Origin: Sarcophilus harrisii
Taxonomy: Eukaryota; Chordata; Mammalia; Dasyuromorphia; Dasyuridae
Direction of reading: 5' to 3'
DNA: 64,000 nt
Assembly (NCBI RefSeq): GCF_902635505.1
Contig: NC_045428.1
Span: 155,746,641 to 155,810,640, forward strand
The position numbers and the translations under genes are program-made. Positions 1 through 10,616 of this stretch are shown in pieces. Each line of letters begins with the position of its first letter. Within the stretch, counting starts at the first letter, position 1. Below the pieces are notes generated by a model. That model was not told the origin of the DNA, did no database searches, and worked only from the letters and a program-made list of their open reading frames with translations.

Positions 1-403
1 CTTTTCCAAATAGTTTGTTACAGGCTTAACTTGCTTAGACATGAAATGTCTCTTTTCCTGCAAAATGATCAGGCATCCCTAGTTGCATACAAAAAAAAAA
101 AATGCCTTGGCATCTGGCCTTAACCAAACCCAGTGTATGAAACATAATTTAAAATACTTCTTCCTTAAATCAGGCATAAGTAATAATACCAAACACTGGT
201 TTTCAAAACTTATTTATGTTTGGTGGACATATGTATTCCAGATTGATGAAAACAGCAAAATACTGGTGTCTTATATATTATACCTTTTTGAAATATTAAT
301 TATTTTGTTAATTTCCATCTATCAAGACTTAAAGAAGATAAAAGTGAATTAAGTTCCATGTATAAAGAAAATATTTTGTGTTGTTTCAAGACAAAATAGA
401 TTT
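1..403. other. AT-rich stretch, nothing recognised
   Basis: No repeat or gene motif is visible. An 89-codon frame across 83-352 has no domain, no Kozak context and ordinary AT-rich composition, so I regard it as chance. Confidence 0.5.
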
Positions 404-421
404 GAAACACACACACATACA

Positions 422-455
<34 letters not shown>

Positions 456-456
456 T
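404..456. repeat. (CA)n microsatellite
   Basis: About 25 CA units with two CATA interruptions near the left end and a long pure run at the right end. The pure run suggests it is still length-variable. Confidence 0.95.
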
Positions 457-549
457 GCATTATTCAATTAACATTCTCCATTCCATGAAAGAGACTGTGC
501 CTTCCACTCTTACATAATCAGTATGGTTAACATAGATGATATGTTATTT

Positions 550-720
550 GTGTTTTGTAGTAAACTCCTTGAGGGCAAACATTCTTTCTGTGTGTCTGTC
601 TGTTTTTCATTCTAACTCTCTGTCTGTCTCTGTCTGTCTCTGTTTCTTTCTCCCTGTCTTATTCTCTATCCCTTTTGCATTTGCATGCCTAGTTCCTGCC
701 ATAGTGCTTGACAAATCATA
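550..720 (+). mobile_element. L2 LINE 3' end with a CTGT expansion inside
   Basis: The order of motifs is that of an L2 3' end: 'actccttgagggcaaac' at 565, then 'gcctagttcctgcc' at 687 and 'catagtgcttgacaaatca' just after it, then a 'taagtactt' terminus. Between the first two lies a CTGTCT-rich simple repeat (about 590-660). L2 died out before placental and marsupial lineages split far, so this is an ancient copy; only the 3' UTR is left. Confidence 0.7.
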
Positions 721-1309
721 AGTACTTAAAAAGAAATGTTTTAACTGAATTTAATTGATATATAAACATTTTCAACATTTGCTGGCATTTGTATTAATTT
801 TGGTATGTATTTGTTACATGTGTGTGCTTTCTTTTTAATAGTGTTAATTAAATCATCTGATTTTATAAATAATGATGTTATAATTTTTAAAAAACTGTCC
901 CCATTTCCTCCATTAGGTCAATTTAATACATTTATGCATTTGGTCTAGTCAACTTTCTTTTATGTTTTCACAGGAGCAGAAAATTTTTTTTCAAGATTTT
1001 TTTCTTTTTTCCTATTCTAAAACTTCCCTGGTTCCCAAGAAAATATATCCATACTTTCTTTTCATCTTTAACCATAAGGAGGCATAAAAATTACAATGCA
1101 TAGCATATGCATTTAAAAATATGTAGGTGGCTTAAAATGATAGGCACACAAAATTTTTTTTTCCTCTAAAAGTTTCTGGCATGAAGCAATGTTTTCTTTT
1201 AAAAATGATTTTGATAGTTCCAGTATTATTGAATAAAAAGAAAATTGTGTAGTCTAACTCAATTTGCATAATGAAATATTTTCTGTTCTGACTAAGCTAA
1301 AATCATGTA
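721..1309. other. AT-rich stretch, nothing recognised
   Basis: Short T and A runs only. No motif for a gene, RNA or known repeat was found on either strand. Confidence 0.45.
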
Positions 1310-1378
1310 ACATGCTCTCTAGCTCAGTGTCTTGAACGTAGTAGGCATTTTATAAACATTTATTGAATTTAATTAATT
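1310..1378 (+). mobile_element. L2 LINE 3' terminus fragment
   Basis: 'cagtgtcttgaacgtagtag' followed by 'gcattttataaacatttatt' matches the usual L2 ending (…cacagtgcctggcacatagtaggc… then 'ataaatgtttgttga'). Decayed, and only about 65 bp is recognisable. Confidence 0.55.
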
Positions 1379-2222
1379 CAACATGTATCACATTACTTGC
1401 AGTCATAGCTTCTGGAGAAAATGACATAATATTTCCTTGAAGTGCAAATGTCAAGCTATAGTCTCCCAACACATGAACTACTCCATATAAGTTGGGAATA
1501 CTTGAAAATAACATTAGTTCCTTTAGACCACAAGGGTGCCATTTAGTGAATCAAGTATGCAAGCAAAGTCTGTGTCTTTGACCTGCCAAACATCTGGAAG
1601 AAAATGGAAACAGTTAATTATACAGATGTTTCCAGATGCACAGATGTCTGGATCATGGAAAACAAATGTTAAGACAATTTGTTCTTCACTTTCAAACGTT
1701 GGTTGAGTAGTGAGTCTAGGTCATAAAGTGCAACATTCTAATTTTTTTTTTAAATCTTCCAGAATCAGGAAATTGCATGGAAGCATGTATGTAAAGTTGA
1801 AATGAATATATCCTTATTCAATTGGTTTTTTTCCCCATGTTTTCAAAGATTTACAAAATCATGGAGTAATATCTTGACTGTTGTGTGAATTTGATTTAAG
1901 TGAAGCAGAGCTATACAAAGTCATCAATTCCACTCTCTTTTAAAGTCACCAAAGTCCAATGGCAAGATAAAATTCAAGATACCTGATTATAATCCAGGAT
2001 AGTGTATAACCTTGGTATCTTCATTGTTGGGATCAAGCTCTGAACTCTCCAAGCACCCATCTCAGCCTCCTTCAAGACCATTGGAAAAACAATTCTCAAC
2101 CACCCCCAGGGAAATCTTCAAATTCTTGTGGTAAACATTCTTCTCCCTTATTGATAGGTTTGAGGTCTATAGGTTACTCTCAATATAGTTTAGTCCATCT
2201 GCCGATATAGTTTTACTGCACC
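1379..2222. other. Unique-looking DNA upstream of the signal-peptide exon
   Basis: No repeat recognised. The 40 bp before 2223 contain TATA-like words ('caatatagtttag' about 2183) but no convincing core promoter, octamer or CpG island. If 2223-2274 is a real first exon, the promoter would lie here. Confidence 0.4.
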
Positions 2223-2274
2223 ATGGATGCTGGAGTGTGGATGCTATTCATACTACAGCTCCTTGGAGCCACAG
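2223..2274 (+). CDS. Candidate first coding exon (signal peptide), gene not identified
   Basis: Seen: an ATG in a near-ideal Kozak context (cACCATGG) opens 17 codons reading MDAGVWMLFILQLLGAT, and the next base ends at a consensus splice donor (CAG|GTGAGA). The peptide has an acidic start, an 11-residue hydrophobic core and a small-residue end, which is the shape of a secretory signal peptide. The exon ends in phase 1, the usual phase after signal-peptide exons of immunoglobulin-superfamily, serine-protease and similar secreted or membrane proteins. Not seen: the next exon. No immunoglobulin or T-cell-receptor V segment follows within the usual 100-400 bp, and no matching acceptor plus open frame was recognised downstream in this window, so the rest of the gene may lie beyond 64 kb or be absent. 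It could also be a chance combination; 52 bp is short. I do not recognise the protein. Confidence 0.35.
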
Positions 2275-3505
2275 GTGAGAATTGAGTAACAGGTAGACAC
2301 TAAAGGTAGATGAGTAGTTCTAAAAATGGCTCACTAAGCCTTCATACCAAAGATACTAGTTCTTCCTGAATACCCCATACACATCTCCCTATCCAGTAGC
2401 CAGTAACTGAATAACAAATATCATAAAACTCATCCAATTTTACTGTAATACATTTGAATTCTCTGAATTCACCAACATAAATTTATCTGCCCATGAAAAA
2501 CACAATCCTGACTTGGTTGATGGTCTTCTAAAATGTAGTTGCCAAAGAAAATTCACTTCTCCCCATAGATATAGTTTAATTAGATATAGTTATTCAGAAT
2601 TTATTGAGGCTGATAGATAGCAAGCACATTTTCAGCAATCCATCAATGAATTATTTCCCTGATATTTGTTCATAATTGTGTTGACAATGTGGTAGGGTTT
2701 TGATTTTTTGTTGTTGTATTCTTCTGTATAGAATTTAAAAGGAAGATTTCCACATGACATAAAATAGAAACTAATCTACCATGTAGTCCCTCTTTTGTCT
2801 TCAGTTTACCATGTAAGAAGTTTATGCCCAATGAGTATATGTGCAGAGGATACCATACGTGTCACAGTACTTTACTTTCTACTTTAATAACCAATTTGAA
2901 GAAAGGAAAAGAAATTGGACCTGTGATTCCTCTCTACCAATCTAGATTAATACCTTTGCAACCTAGGGAGTTAAATGCACCAAGAAAATAAGATGATCTC
3001 TACCACTAATTGTTACTTTTTTAAAAATCAAATACTTCAATTTGACTCTCATTGTTATTAAACTTGTGGCAAATTTATATTCTAAATGTATTCTGAATTT
3101 TAAAAATAACTGTAAATACATTGTCATTATGGGGATGTTGTATTCTGATTAACTGAATTTTAAAAACCTTATGACTTTTGTTGAAAAACTATAGTGAAAA
3201 ACAACACATGGACAACATGAACCCCCAAGATAGGAAATGTTCTTTTATTTATAAAATTATAGGAAAAATGACTGAATTTTTAATGGAACTTTTAAATTTA
3301 CCCAGAACTGTCATATTTGATCCCAACAACAATCCTAGAAGATAAGAATTAAAATTACTAACTTTTCCATGGATGATGAAATTCAGCATCAAATTTGTTA
3401 AGTAATTTGTGTATAGAAAGATTTCTGAGCCAGAATTCTTCTGACCTCAGTTCTACTAGTTTGTAAACCATACAAAAATACCTCTTTAAAAAATTCAAGT
3501 AGTCC
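2275..3505. other. Unique-looking AT-rich DNA
   Basis: No repeat or exon recognised. If the preceding exon is real this is intron 1. Confidence 0.4.
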
Positions 3506-3507
3506 AC

Positions 3508-3800
3508 ACTACAAATTATAGTGTAAAACTATGATCATAATCATAATGATAATAATGATTAATATCATGAAATTTGCTAGGTATTATGTCAAGCATTTTA
3601 TAAATGTTATCTGAAATGATCTTCTCTACAACTCTGGAAAGTAGACATAATTATTATGCCCATTTTAAAGATGAGAAAACAGAGGCAAATGGGCTAAATG
3701 AATTGCTCAAGGTCACATAGCTATCAAATGTCTGAAATCAGAAATGAAGTCATAGTAACTCCATGTACAATATTATATTTATAATACTACTTAAGCTGCC
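3508..3800 (-). mobile_element. MIR3-type CORE-SINE
   Basis: Read on the minus strand it has the SINE order. On the plus strand: an ATAATAATG-rich tail, 'gcattttataaatgttatct', 'cccattttaaagatgagaaa', 'ttgctcaaggtcacatagct' (core), then decayed tRNA-like head. This is the marsupial MIR/MIR3 layout in reverse. No target duplication is visible. Confidence 0.8.
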
Positions 3801-4139
3801 TCTACTAGTAGTGGCTAAAAAATGAAAAAGCTGACTAGATAGACTAGATAACCACAAGTATATATATATATGCAAACATATATATACACACATACATACA
3901 CTATAACCCCCAACACTATATATCTATGTAAATAAATATTAAAATGATTAAACTCAGTATCTCAGGACTCAATAAATCCAACAGTACTTATTGTTTGGGG
4001 AAAAGACTCCTTATTTGACAATAACTACATTGAAAATTCAAAAATAGCTTTGTAAATTTACAAAAAAAAAAAAGTATGCCACATAACAATAAGTTAAAAT
4101 GACTATATTACCATACTATTAAAAATCATAACCATTAAA
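3801..4139. other. AT-rich stretch with short TA and CA runs
   Basis: Contains (TA)n at 3858-3871 and CATA words to about 3900, then A-rich DNA. Nothing else recognised. Confidence 0.5.
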
Positions 4140-4485
4140 AAATTAAAGAGAACTAGATGAAGTATTTTTCACCACTTTGTCTATGCAGAGAATTCTTACC
4201 TAGGGATAGAAATGATTTAAAATATATATATAAAATAGATAATTTTGGTTACATAAAATTTAAAAAGGTTTTTGTATGGATACAATTAGTGCAACAAAAT
4301 AACAAAGAAAAGCTCTTAAGTGGAGGGAAAATCTTTGCTTTTATTATGGCTGAAAAAGAGTACTTTCCAAGAATATAGGTGAGTAACACAAATGCATGGC
4401 ATTACCAAATGCCCAAAGAATTTATATAAACAGTTCTCTAAATAAGATAAAGAACTCACTATTTTAAATGGTAAATGATAGTTCA
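4140..4485 (+). mobile_element. L1 fragment, C-terminal part of ORF2
   Basis: The translation at 4157-4378 contains 'DNFGYIKFKKVFVWIQL' and 'KEKLLSGGKIFAFIMA', which follow the marsupial L1 ORF2 motif (DNFDYIKLK… then …KLLSGGKIF). Flanking DNA 4380-4480 continues the same protein in other frames. The 73-codon open frame is a relic, not a gene. Confidence 0.65.
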
Positions 4486-4489
4486 CTTT

Positions 4490-4572
4490 AACCAGATCAT
4501 CTTTTCACTCCATCTAACTCAAATAGTCACTGAGATCTCTAAATTCACGATCCTATGATTCTCTGATTTTCT
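4490..4572 (+). mobile_element. MIR3/CR1(L3)-type 3' tail
   Basis: 'accagatcatcttttcactc' and 'gatcctatgattctctg' resemble the 'agatgacctctgaggtcc … gattctatgattctg' tail shared by L3/CR1 LINEs and SINEs that use their 3' end. Confidence 0.4.
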
Positions 4573-4878
4573 GTCTGAAACTCAGAATTCCTGATTTATG
4601 AAAAACCAAGTACAAACTTATCTAACCTACCCTGTATGCTCAGTTCCAGTTCACATTTTATCGCATTCACTCCAGACATCTTGCCAGCCACCCAAATGTT
4701 GCAAGACAACAATCAGCAAGTTTCTCTCTTGTTGGTTTTTATCCTTTTCTCTGGGAGCAAAATGAAAATCAATACTGTTTTTGTTTTTAAATACATTTAA
4801 CAATTAAGTATCCAGAGCTCTAGTAGACAGGTCTGTGAAACCTTCAATTTCTTTCCTAGACACCATACTTTATGTGTG
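4573..4878. other. Nothing recognised
   Basis: Unique-looking sequence without repeat, exon or RNA motif. Confidence 0.4.
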
Positions 4879-4879
4879 G

Positions 4880-5650
4880 ATTTCTTTCTTTCTTTTATTT
4901 TTAACTGCAAGATAAAGTTTTATTATAGAAGAGTTCATTAATAAGGCTTTACCATACACTCACCATTTTACCACAGACAAATGCAGCTTGTTCTTCCCCT
5001 TGTCCTCCATTTTGTTCCCTGAATCCCAAACCTGCCACTAGACCTTATTTAACTCCCTGACCACCAGTAACCCTAATCTCATTTTGGTTCTGTGTGGAAT
5101 GGAAAGATGAAGAACTTGCAGTAATGTGTGAATTCTTTTTCTTGACCATGTATGTATTTTTTTTTTCCCCTCATAATTTGCTTTGGTAAGGTCAAGTAAT
5201 GAATCGATAGATACATTTCCTCTATGCAAAGCACTGAAGCCTAGAAAGAAAAAAAATGGGTATTTTCTCTACATGTGACAGTCATACTGATATAAACTGA
5301 GATCTTTTGGGGGGAAGGGTTGGAAAAGTCCTGATGGTGAACTATGTCTCCTTTAATCTGTGGGGGAAGGGTGATTTGGGGTCCTAAACAGTATGGACAT
5401 AAATGAACAGCAATAGAACTACAGAGACCAGACATTATAGAAATCATTACAGCAATTAAAGTATAGGCTTTGGTATTTCTTAACCAAGTTGGAAAGGAGC
5501 CTAATATGGGCTTAGTGGAACCAAGTTAGCTGGGATACATCTGAGTTAACCATAAGTCCCAGCAACTAGATGTTATTTGGTACACCAAGAAAATAATTAT
5601 AGGTTTTTGAAGAACAAGTGGCTACACACTCATACTAAAGGTTAGGAAAA
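4880..5650 (-). other. Unrecognised transcript-like segment, minus strand
   Basis: On the minus strand the segment ends with an AATAAA hexamer (about 4911-4916) followed about 25 bp later by an A-rich tail interspersed with G (4883-4898), as in a retroposed RNA or an LTR end. Upstream, two minus-strand frames of 63 and 68 codons (5038-5229, 5241-5447) abut at a polypyrimidine tract and AG. Further up, the translation has a hydrophobic stretch (about 5400-5480) that faintly recalls a retroviral envelope transmembrane segment. None of these is decisive: it may be an old LTR-element end, a processed pseudogene 3' UTR, or unique DNA. Confidence 0.2.
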
Positions 5651-6320
5651 ACAAAATTATACAATCACTATTGCTATATTATTTTAATGCTCTTGAATAT
5701 GTCCAAGTCATTTCTAATTACCCTCCAAGACTTTTCTTCAATATTGAGTGCAATAATGTTTTCTATTTTCCCACTGAAAAATTTCAACACTTTATGGGCA
5801 TTTATAGACCAACCTAGAAACATAATCCACTTCTTGCATCATCAATTATTTCTATGAAGAAAGCTATTTAAAACTTCACTCCACTAAGAGTACATTTGTA
5901 TTACAATTCATTTATAAGTTGAGGATTTTCCTTACTTCAGATGATTATAATTTATACACAAATTACTAATCCTCTAACATAGAAAATTCACTCCTTTGAA
6001 TTATCTGTTGACACTCAATGTGTTGAAGAAAATTGCTGATAAATGAACAAATTTTCATTTACTGACATTTATAGAATGACATTTGCTAAGTAGGATCAAT
6101 TTCATCAATATCAAGATGATTTGGAAACAATAAGGCCATATCTAAAACTTACCTCAGGCAAATTATTCATTGCAAACTTATCAATTCTCCTATCTTGTGT
6201 CTCTTACTTCTTCATATCTTTCAAATCCCTATCTTTGTTCTATATAAGAATCTTTTTTCTCTCCCATCATCATTTTTCTTTTCAATTTAACCCAGACTGA
6301 TTCACAGTTGTTACAGGAAG
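5651..6320. other. Unique-looking AT-rich DNA
   Basis: No repeat or gene recognised. Confidence 0.4.
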
Positions 6321-6382
<62 letters not shown>

Positions 6383-6490
6383 TATAAATATTTAAAAAAA
6401 AAAAAAATAAAAAAATAAAAAATAAAATACCAGAAAGTAGTTGCAGAAATAAACCAGTGCCAAAGTAGTAAAAAAAAAAAAAAAAAAAAC
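6321..6490. repeat. (TA)n microsatellite followed by A-rich tracts
   Basis: About 29 TA units (6322-6378), then A/T tracts to 6418 and an 19-20 bp A run at 6471-6489. A 90-codon minus-strand frame across this is an artefact of the repeat (YIYIYI). Confidence 0.95.
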
Positions 6491-6599
6491 ATAATTTGAA
6501 AATTCCAGGTAAACTTACTCCAGGAAATATGTAGTCCTGATACAAGTAGTGCATAAATTTCTGCTTACAATTTTTCCTATGTGTTATAAAATGTCAAAA

Positions 6600-6842
6600 T
6601 TATCATATTTTTATAAAATTCCCCAAATTATGAATATTAGGCACTACTAGATATTTATACAACATAAAAAACCTTACAATAAAATGCAAAATGTAGAAAT
6701 ATTTTAATTTACATATCAAAATACAACACACAAAATAAGTAAAAATGTAGTTATCACAATTTGCAAAAATTCTGCACATCATTCTCAGAATAAGTAGATT
6801 CATACAATCAAAGATTTACAAAAGCCCAAAGTAAATAGATTA
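6600..6842 (-). pseudogene. Likely 3' UTR remnant of the LSM8 retrocopy
   Basis: Directly follows the pseudogene stop on the minus strand, is AT-rich and matches no repeat known to me. No poly(A) tail is left to fix the end. The 66-codon minus frame here (6603-6803) is probably chance. Assignment rests on position only. Confidence 0.3.
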
Positions 6843-7128
6843 TCAGTGTGCTACTGAATTTAGAGGTTCTGCTCAAATATTTCCCAGATTAAGTGCAGTT
6901 TGTCTCTTCATCAGTTCTCCAATGACTGCAATATTGTCACCTCTTACAATGTATAATCCTAATACCACTTGCTCTACTCCCTGAGAAGAGCTGAATACTC
7001 TTTTATGGCTTTCAACCAAAATCAAATTGATAGTCTAATCAAAACCTTTTGGGGTTCCCACAATCATTTTGCTATCAGATGTAAAAATAGCAACCATCCA
7101 GTTGATGTAGTTCTCCCAGGTCAATCAT
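6843..7128 (-). pseudogene. LSM8: Processed pseudogene of LSM8
   Basis: LSM8 is the 96-residue subunit that defines the nuclear LSM2-8 ring, which binds the U-rich 3' end of U6 snRNA. Read on the minus strand, the sequence encodes 'ENYINWMVAIFTSDSKMIVG', then 'NLILVESHKRVFSSSQGVEQ', 'VVLGLYIVRGDNIAVIGE' and the terminal 'AEPLNSVAH' before TGA at 6845-6843, so it covers the whole protein without introns. Damage: the N-terminal codons have lost about 2 bp after the ATG (7128-7126), the Gln of 'KGFDQTIN' is TAG, an Arg codon near the end (NIRAEP) is TGA as expected from CpG decay, and about 3 bp are lost around 'GEIDEETDSALDLG', shifting frame briefly. Length is 286 bp against 291 in the parent. 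Lack of introns plus these lesions mean an old retrocopy moved by L1 machinery. Probable 5' UTR lies to about 7180 and 3' UTR down to about 6600; no poly(A) tract or target duplication is clear. Confidence 0.93.
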
Positions 7129-7194
7129 GATGGTCAGGCCTCACACTCTGGAGCCTGTGTCAAGCACAGAGAACATGGAAGAAAAGCTGTGAAT

Positions 7195-7287
7195 TTCTTA
7201 AAGGCAAATATTCTCTCACTTTTTCATTTGCATTCTCAGCACCTAGTATAATACTTGGGATATAGTAGCAATTTAATAGATGGGTTT
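7195..7287 (+). mobile_element. L2 LINE 3' end fragment
   Basis: 'cttaaaggcaaatattctct' then 'ttctcagcacctagtataat' and 'acttgggatatagtagcaat' follow the L2 3' UTR order. Ancient and decayed. Confidence 0.65.
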
Positions 7288-7480
7288 TCATGCATTATCT
7301 TAACAGAAATAATTGGAACTAATGATAATAATTCATGAACAATTATAAGTAAAATATAGTATATTATTTAATCACAAGTTACATTATAATTCACAAATTA
7401 TAATAGGATATTAATACTAAAAGAAATGAAAAACAAATATATATATATATTTTTTTTTTGTTTTTGTTTTTCATTTCTTT

Positions 7481-7544
7481 TCTCAGACTATGAGGTTGTC
7501 ATATATATATATATATATATATAAGACAACCTCATAGTCTGAGA
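7481..7544. repeat. Perfect inverted repeat around an (AT) core
   Basis: The arms at 7481-7500 (tctcagactatgaggttgtc) and 7525-7544 are exact reverse complements over 20 bp. The 24-bp spacer is ATAT…, itself nearly self-complementary, so the whole 64 bp can extrude as one cruciform. The flanks (T-rich on the left, 'tttggcaaaaatagc' on the right) do not continue the symmetry and no transposon end is seen. Confidence 0.95.
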
Positions 7545-7554
7545 TTTGGCAAAA

Positions 7555-8420
7555 ATAGCAAAAGATGGAAATAATCCATTTTAGAGACATTGGGAAGTTC
7601 ACCCTACTACATGGTTTGTTGAGCTGTAGCTGGATCAACCATTCCTGAAAGCAATGTGGAATTGTTCTACAAATGTGATATTTAAAAGAAGCAGCTAAAT
7701 GGTAAAGTAGATTGAATGTGAGTCTTGAGCCAGAAAGAACTAAGTTCGAAGTTGGTCTAACACACTATGTGACCCTAAAGAAGTCAATTAATCCCTTTCT
7801 TCATTAGTTTTCTCAACTGAAAAATGGAAATAATAATAATAGAACCTGCCAGACAGGTTTTTTGGAAAAATAAACAATATATTTGTAAATATGGTCAATA
7901 ATGTCTGGTACATAATAGGCACTTAATTGATACTTGTTCAGCTTTTTTTCTTTTCTTCCTACAAAAGTGACTTAAAACATCCATTGTTTTTTACCCAGCA
8001 ATTCTTGTGTTAGGCACATACACTGAGGAAGTAAAAGAGAAAAATCTCCCCATAAATCAAAATATATGTAGCAATCTACTCTGTAGTAGGAAAAAAAAAA
8101 CTGACAATAAATGAGTTAAACAAATAGAGATAATGAATATGGCATTATATTACAGAAATGAAGGAAATATGATGAATATTTAAAAGAACAGAGAATCATG
8201 AGATTTAAAGGAATTGATTCAAAGAAAAGTAAACAGGGTTAGATTCTACCAAACAGCAAAAAGTATAAATTAGAACCCAGACAAATAAAGAAAAACTGAA
8301 GGATGCACAATCATAATTATTATGTCTGGCCCAGAAGAAAAGGTGAGAAAATTAATTTCCATTCTTTCTTAAAGAAAATAAAGAGATATAGGTACAGAAA
8401 ATTGCATACCAGTTTCATTG
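7555..8420 (+). mobile_element. Old L1 3' region, interrupted by a MIR3-type SINE
   Basis: 7556-7685 ('gagacattgggaagttcacc', 'ggatcaaccattcctgaaag') and 7975-8400 ('tacccagcaattcttgtgtt', 'ggcattatattacagaaatg') are consecutive parts of L1 ORF2 C-terminus and 3' UTR in an old marsupial subfamily. The SINE at 7690-7950 sits between them, so the L1 is older than the SINE. Confidence 0.65.
7690..7950 (+). mobile_element. MIR3-type CORE-SINE
   Basis: Head 'gcagctaaatggtaaagtag', core 'ctatgtgaccctaaagaagt' and 'ttttctcaactgaaaaatgg', tail 'gtctggtacataataggcac' then 'ttaattgatacttg'. Inserted into the L1 at 7555-8420. Confidence 0.8.
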
Positions 8421-8435
8421 ATCTATTAGGTAGTT

Positions 8436-8535
8436 ATATTAAATTACTTCTCTGACTCTGTCTCTCTGTTTCTATCTTTGTCTCTTGGCTCTGCCTCTTG
8501 TCTGTCTCTCCGTTTCTATCTTTCTCATCAATTTG
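8436..8535. repeat. TC-rich low-complexity tract
   Basis: TCTCTGTTTCTATCTTTGTC-type words repeated twice with decay, near the 3' end of the L1 above. Confidence 0.7.
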
Positions 8536-9628
8536 TTCATTTTTGCATAAAAGATGAAAAGAGAAGAAAATATTGGGGAGAAAAGAAATGAGGATGTTAA
8601 AAAAAAACAAAGAAATCAATGATGTTTATGATTTTTAACTTATCAAATAAATGTCAATAGTGACAGCATCGCAAGTAGGAATTTTAAATATAATGCTACA
8701 TTTAAAATGTCATATCTATGCCTCACCAAATTTTGGCAAATCTGTGAGAAACTGTTCTTTGTGATTCATAATTAACACTTAAAGTCTTTAAAGATTACTT
8801 ATTATGTTCCTCTGTCCCATATCTTAGGTATTAATTGATATTATTAAAGAACTTTTGTCTTCTGCCTTTTAGTATAAAAGGAAAATCAATTACTTGAAAG
8901 CAATTGTTACATTTTTGTTTTGTTCTGTTTTTGAATTGCATTTTAATTTGGATAAATACTCTTATTTGCTTAGTATATTTCTTCTTTAAAAGAAAGAAGG
9001 AAAATGTAATATAAAATGTTTTATTAATACTTGAAAGTTTTTCTGATCAGTGCTTTATGGAAAACTTAGAGAAGCAACTTAATTATAAATACTTTATTAT
9101 TTTAAGGCATGAAATATATTAATATATTTAACTTACTTTGTTTTTCAAAATGTTTGAAGGAGAACAAGATATTTTTAAATTATTATTACTAATGGCTCAG
9201 GAATCTCCTTAACACAAAGTCCAGTCATCAGTTTCTGATATATTATTTTGAAAAGAATTATGACTATATAGAGGAAAGCTAGAAATCAGAGAAATCTTCA
9301 AGGAAAGAATATGATTTTATGTTGAGAATGTGAATGAGTGAAAAAAAAGAAGTGCAATATAATTTTTCTTCAAAGGAATGTTCTTCAATTCTATAAGCAG
9401 AATTTTTTTTTTATTAAACAATAGATTGATATACAGAAAAGAATTAATTTAAATATAAATGAAGAGATATAAATATTTAGATGATCACTTAGTCATAAAT
9501 TTATATATATATACTCATTCATACATTTAGATGAGAATTCATCTAAATAATTATATCTTTATATTAATTTAAATGAAATTTTATTAAAATACATATGTAA
9601 ATAATTCTACATATCTCTACATATATGT
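8536..9628. other. AT-rich stretch, nothing recognised
   Basis: No gene, RNA or clear repeat on either strand; only short A, T and TA runs. Confidence 0.4.
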
Positions 9629-9770
9629 GTATATATATATATATACATATAATTAGTTGAATTTTCATTCATATATGTATGTGTGCATTTATTCTGATGT
9701 ATGTATATTTGAGAGAGAGAAAGATATAGAGACAGAAACAGAGGTGAGGGGGAGGTGTTTAATATGCCAC
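9629..9770. repeat. TA/TG microsatellite and GA-rich tract
   Basis: GTATATAT run at 9627-9650, TATG words to 9690, then GAGAGA-rich DNA 9710-9765. Short frames across it are repeat artefacts. Confidence 0.8.
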
Positions 9771-10616
9771 TGAATTTGTAGATACTTAAGATCATGGGGA
9801 AGTTTATGAATTCTTTTAATTTAGCATTTGTTACTTATTTTTCCTATTACAGACCAAAGACCTTTTACATAATGGGAGTGTGATATTAGAGAGAACTGTG
9901 AAATATTGAAGTTTTTCTTTAGAATTTATTTATGCAACTTCAGCAATCTTAAACAGCAAAGATACACAGCTAATTACTGTCCTTTGGATACATAAGCTCT
10001 GACTTCTGGCACAGCTGTTTCTCTTCAAAGCTATTTCATTATAAGAATTATGATTTTTTTTTCTTTTTTATAGTGAAATTGAGAGACAATGAGTTTCAAA
10101 TAATCAAATATCTTATATTCTGTTATTCTAATTAGTAAGCATTATGACTTACCATTTATTCATTTCCTTTGGGAGTTCTTTGGAGATTCTAAGAGTGGAC
10201 ATTTTTAGGTAGTAAGTTAGTCTGATGGAATTAGATGTTTGAAGTAAAATAAGTTTAAATATCCCTCAATCATATTATATGGAAAGCTGATTACCTTGCT
10301 TATGTCTAAGGAGTATTCTGCAGTGGTTTTACAAATTCATGATCTAATTACTTTCTATAGCTTTAGAGTATAAAATCCTTCCTGCTCTAATATTCCAATT
10401 GTATCTGAATAAACTCAGAACATGGAACCATACTCCAATATTTCGACATAATATGTAAGTGACACTATGTTCACAAATAGGAAAGAAACTCTGGAATATT
10501 TCTTCAAATAAGAAGATTCTAAGTATGAGTCTACTAAGGCAACATGTGACTCTTTTCCAAAGATCAGTGTCAGTAAATTTAGGTAGACTCAAAACTAGTT
10601 TGGCTTAAGTGGAACC
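9771..10616. other. Unique-looking DNA
   Basis: Nothing recognised; composition slightly less AT-extreme than the flanks. The full-length L1 begins at its right edge. Confidence 0.4.

Noticed and set aside
83-352. 89-codon open frame
   Set aside because: No domain, signal or start context; AT-rich DNA gives such frames by chance.
2223-2700. Immunoglobulin or T-cell-receptor V gene after the leader exon
   Set aside because: No V-domain cysteines, WYRQ/WVRQ or YYC motif and no recombination signal follow within the expected distance.
6282-6554. 90-codon minus-strand frame
   Set aside because: Made of (TA)n and poly(A) read as YIYIYI and FFFF; not protein.
7481-7544. Palindrome as a MITE or tRNA-like hairpin gene
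   Set aside because: No target duplication, no conserved transposon terminus, and the core is only AT dinucleotides.
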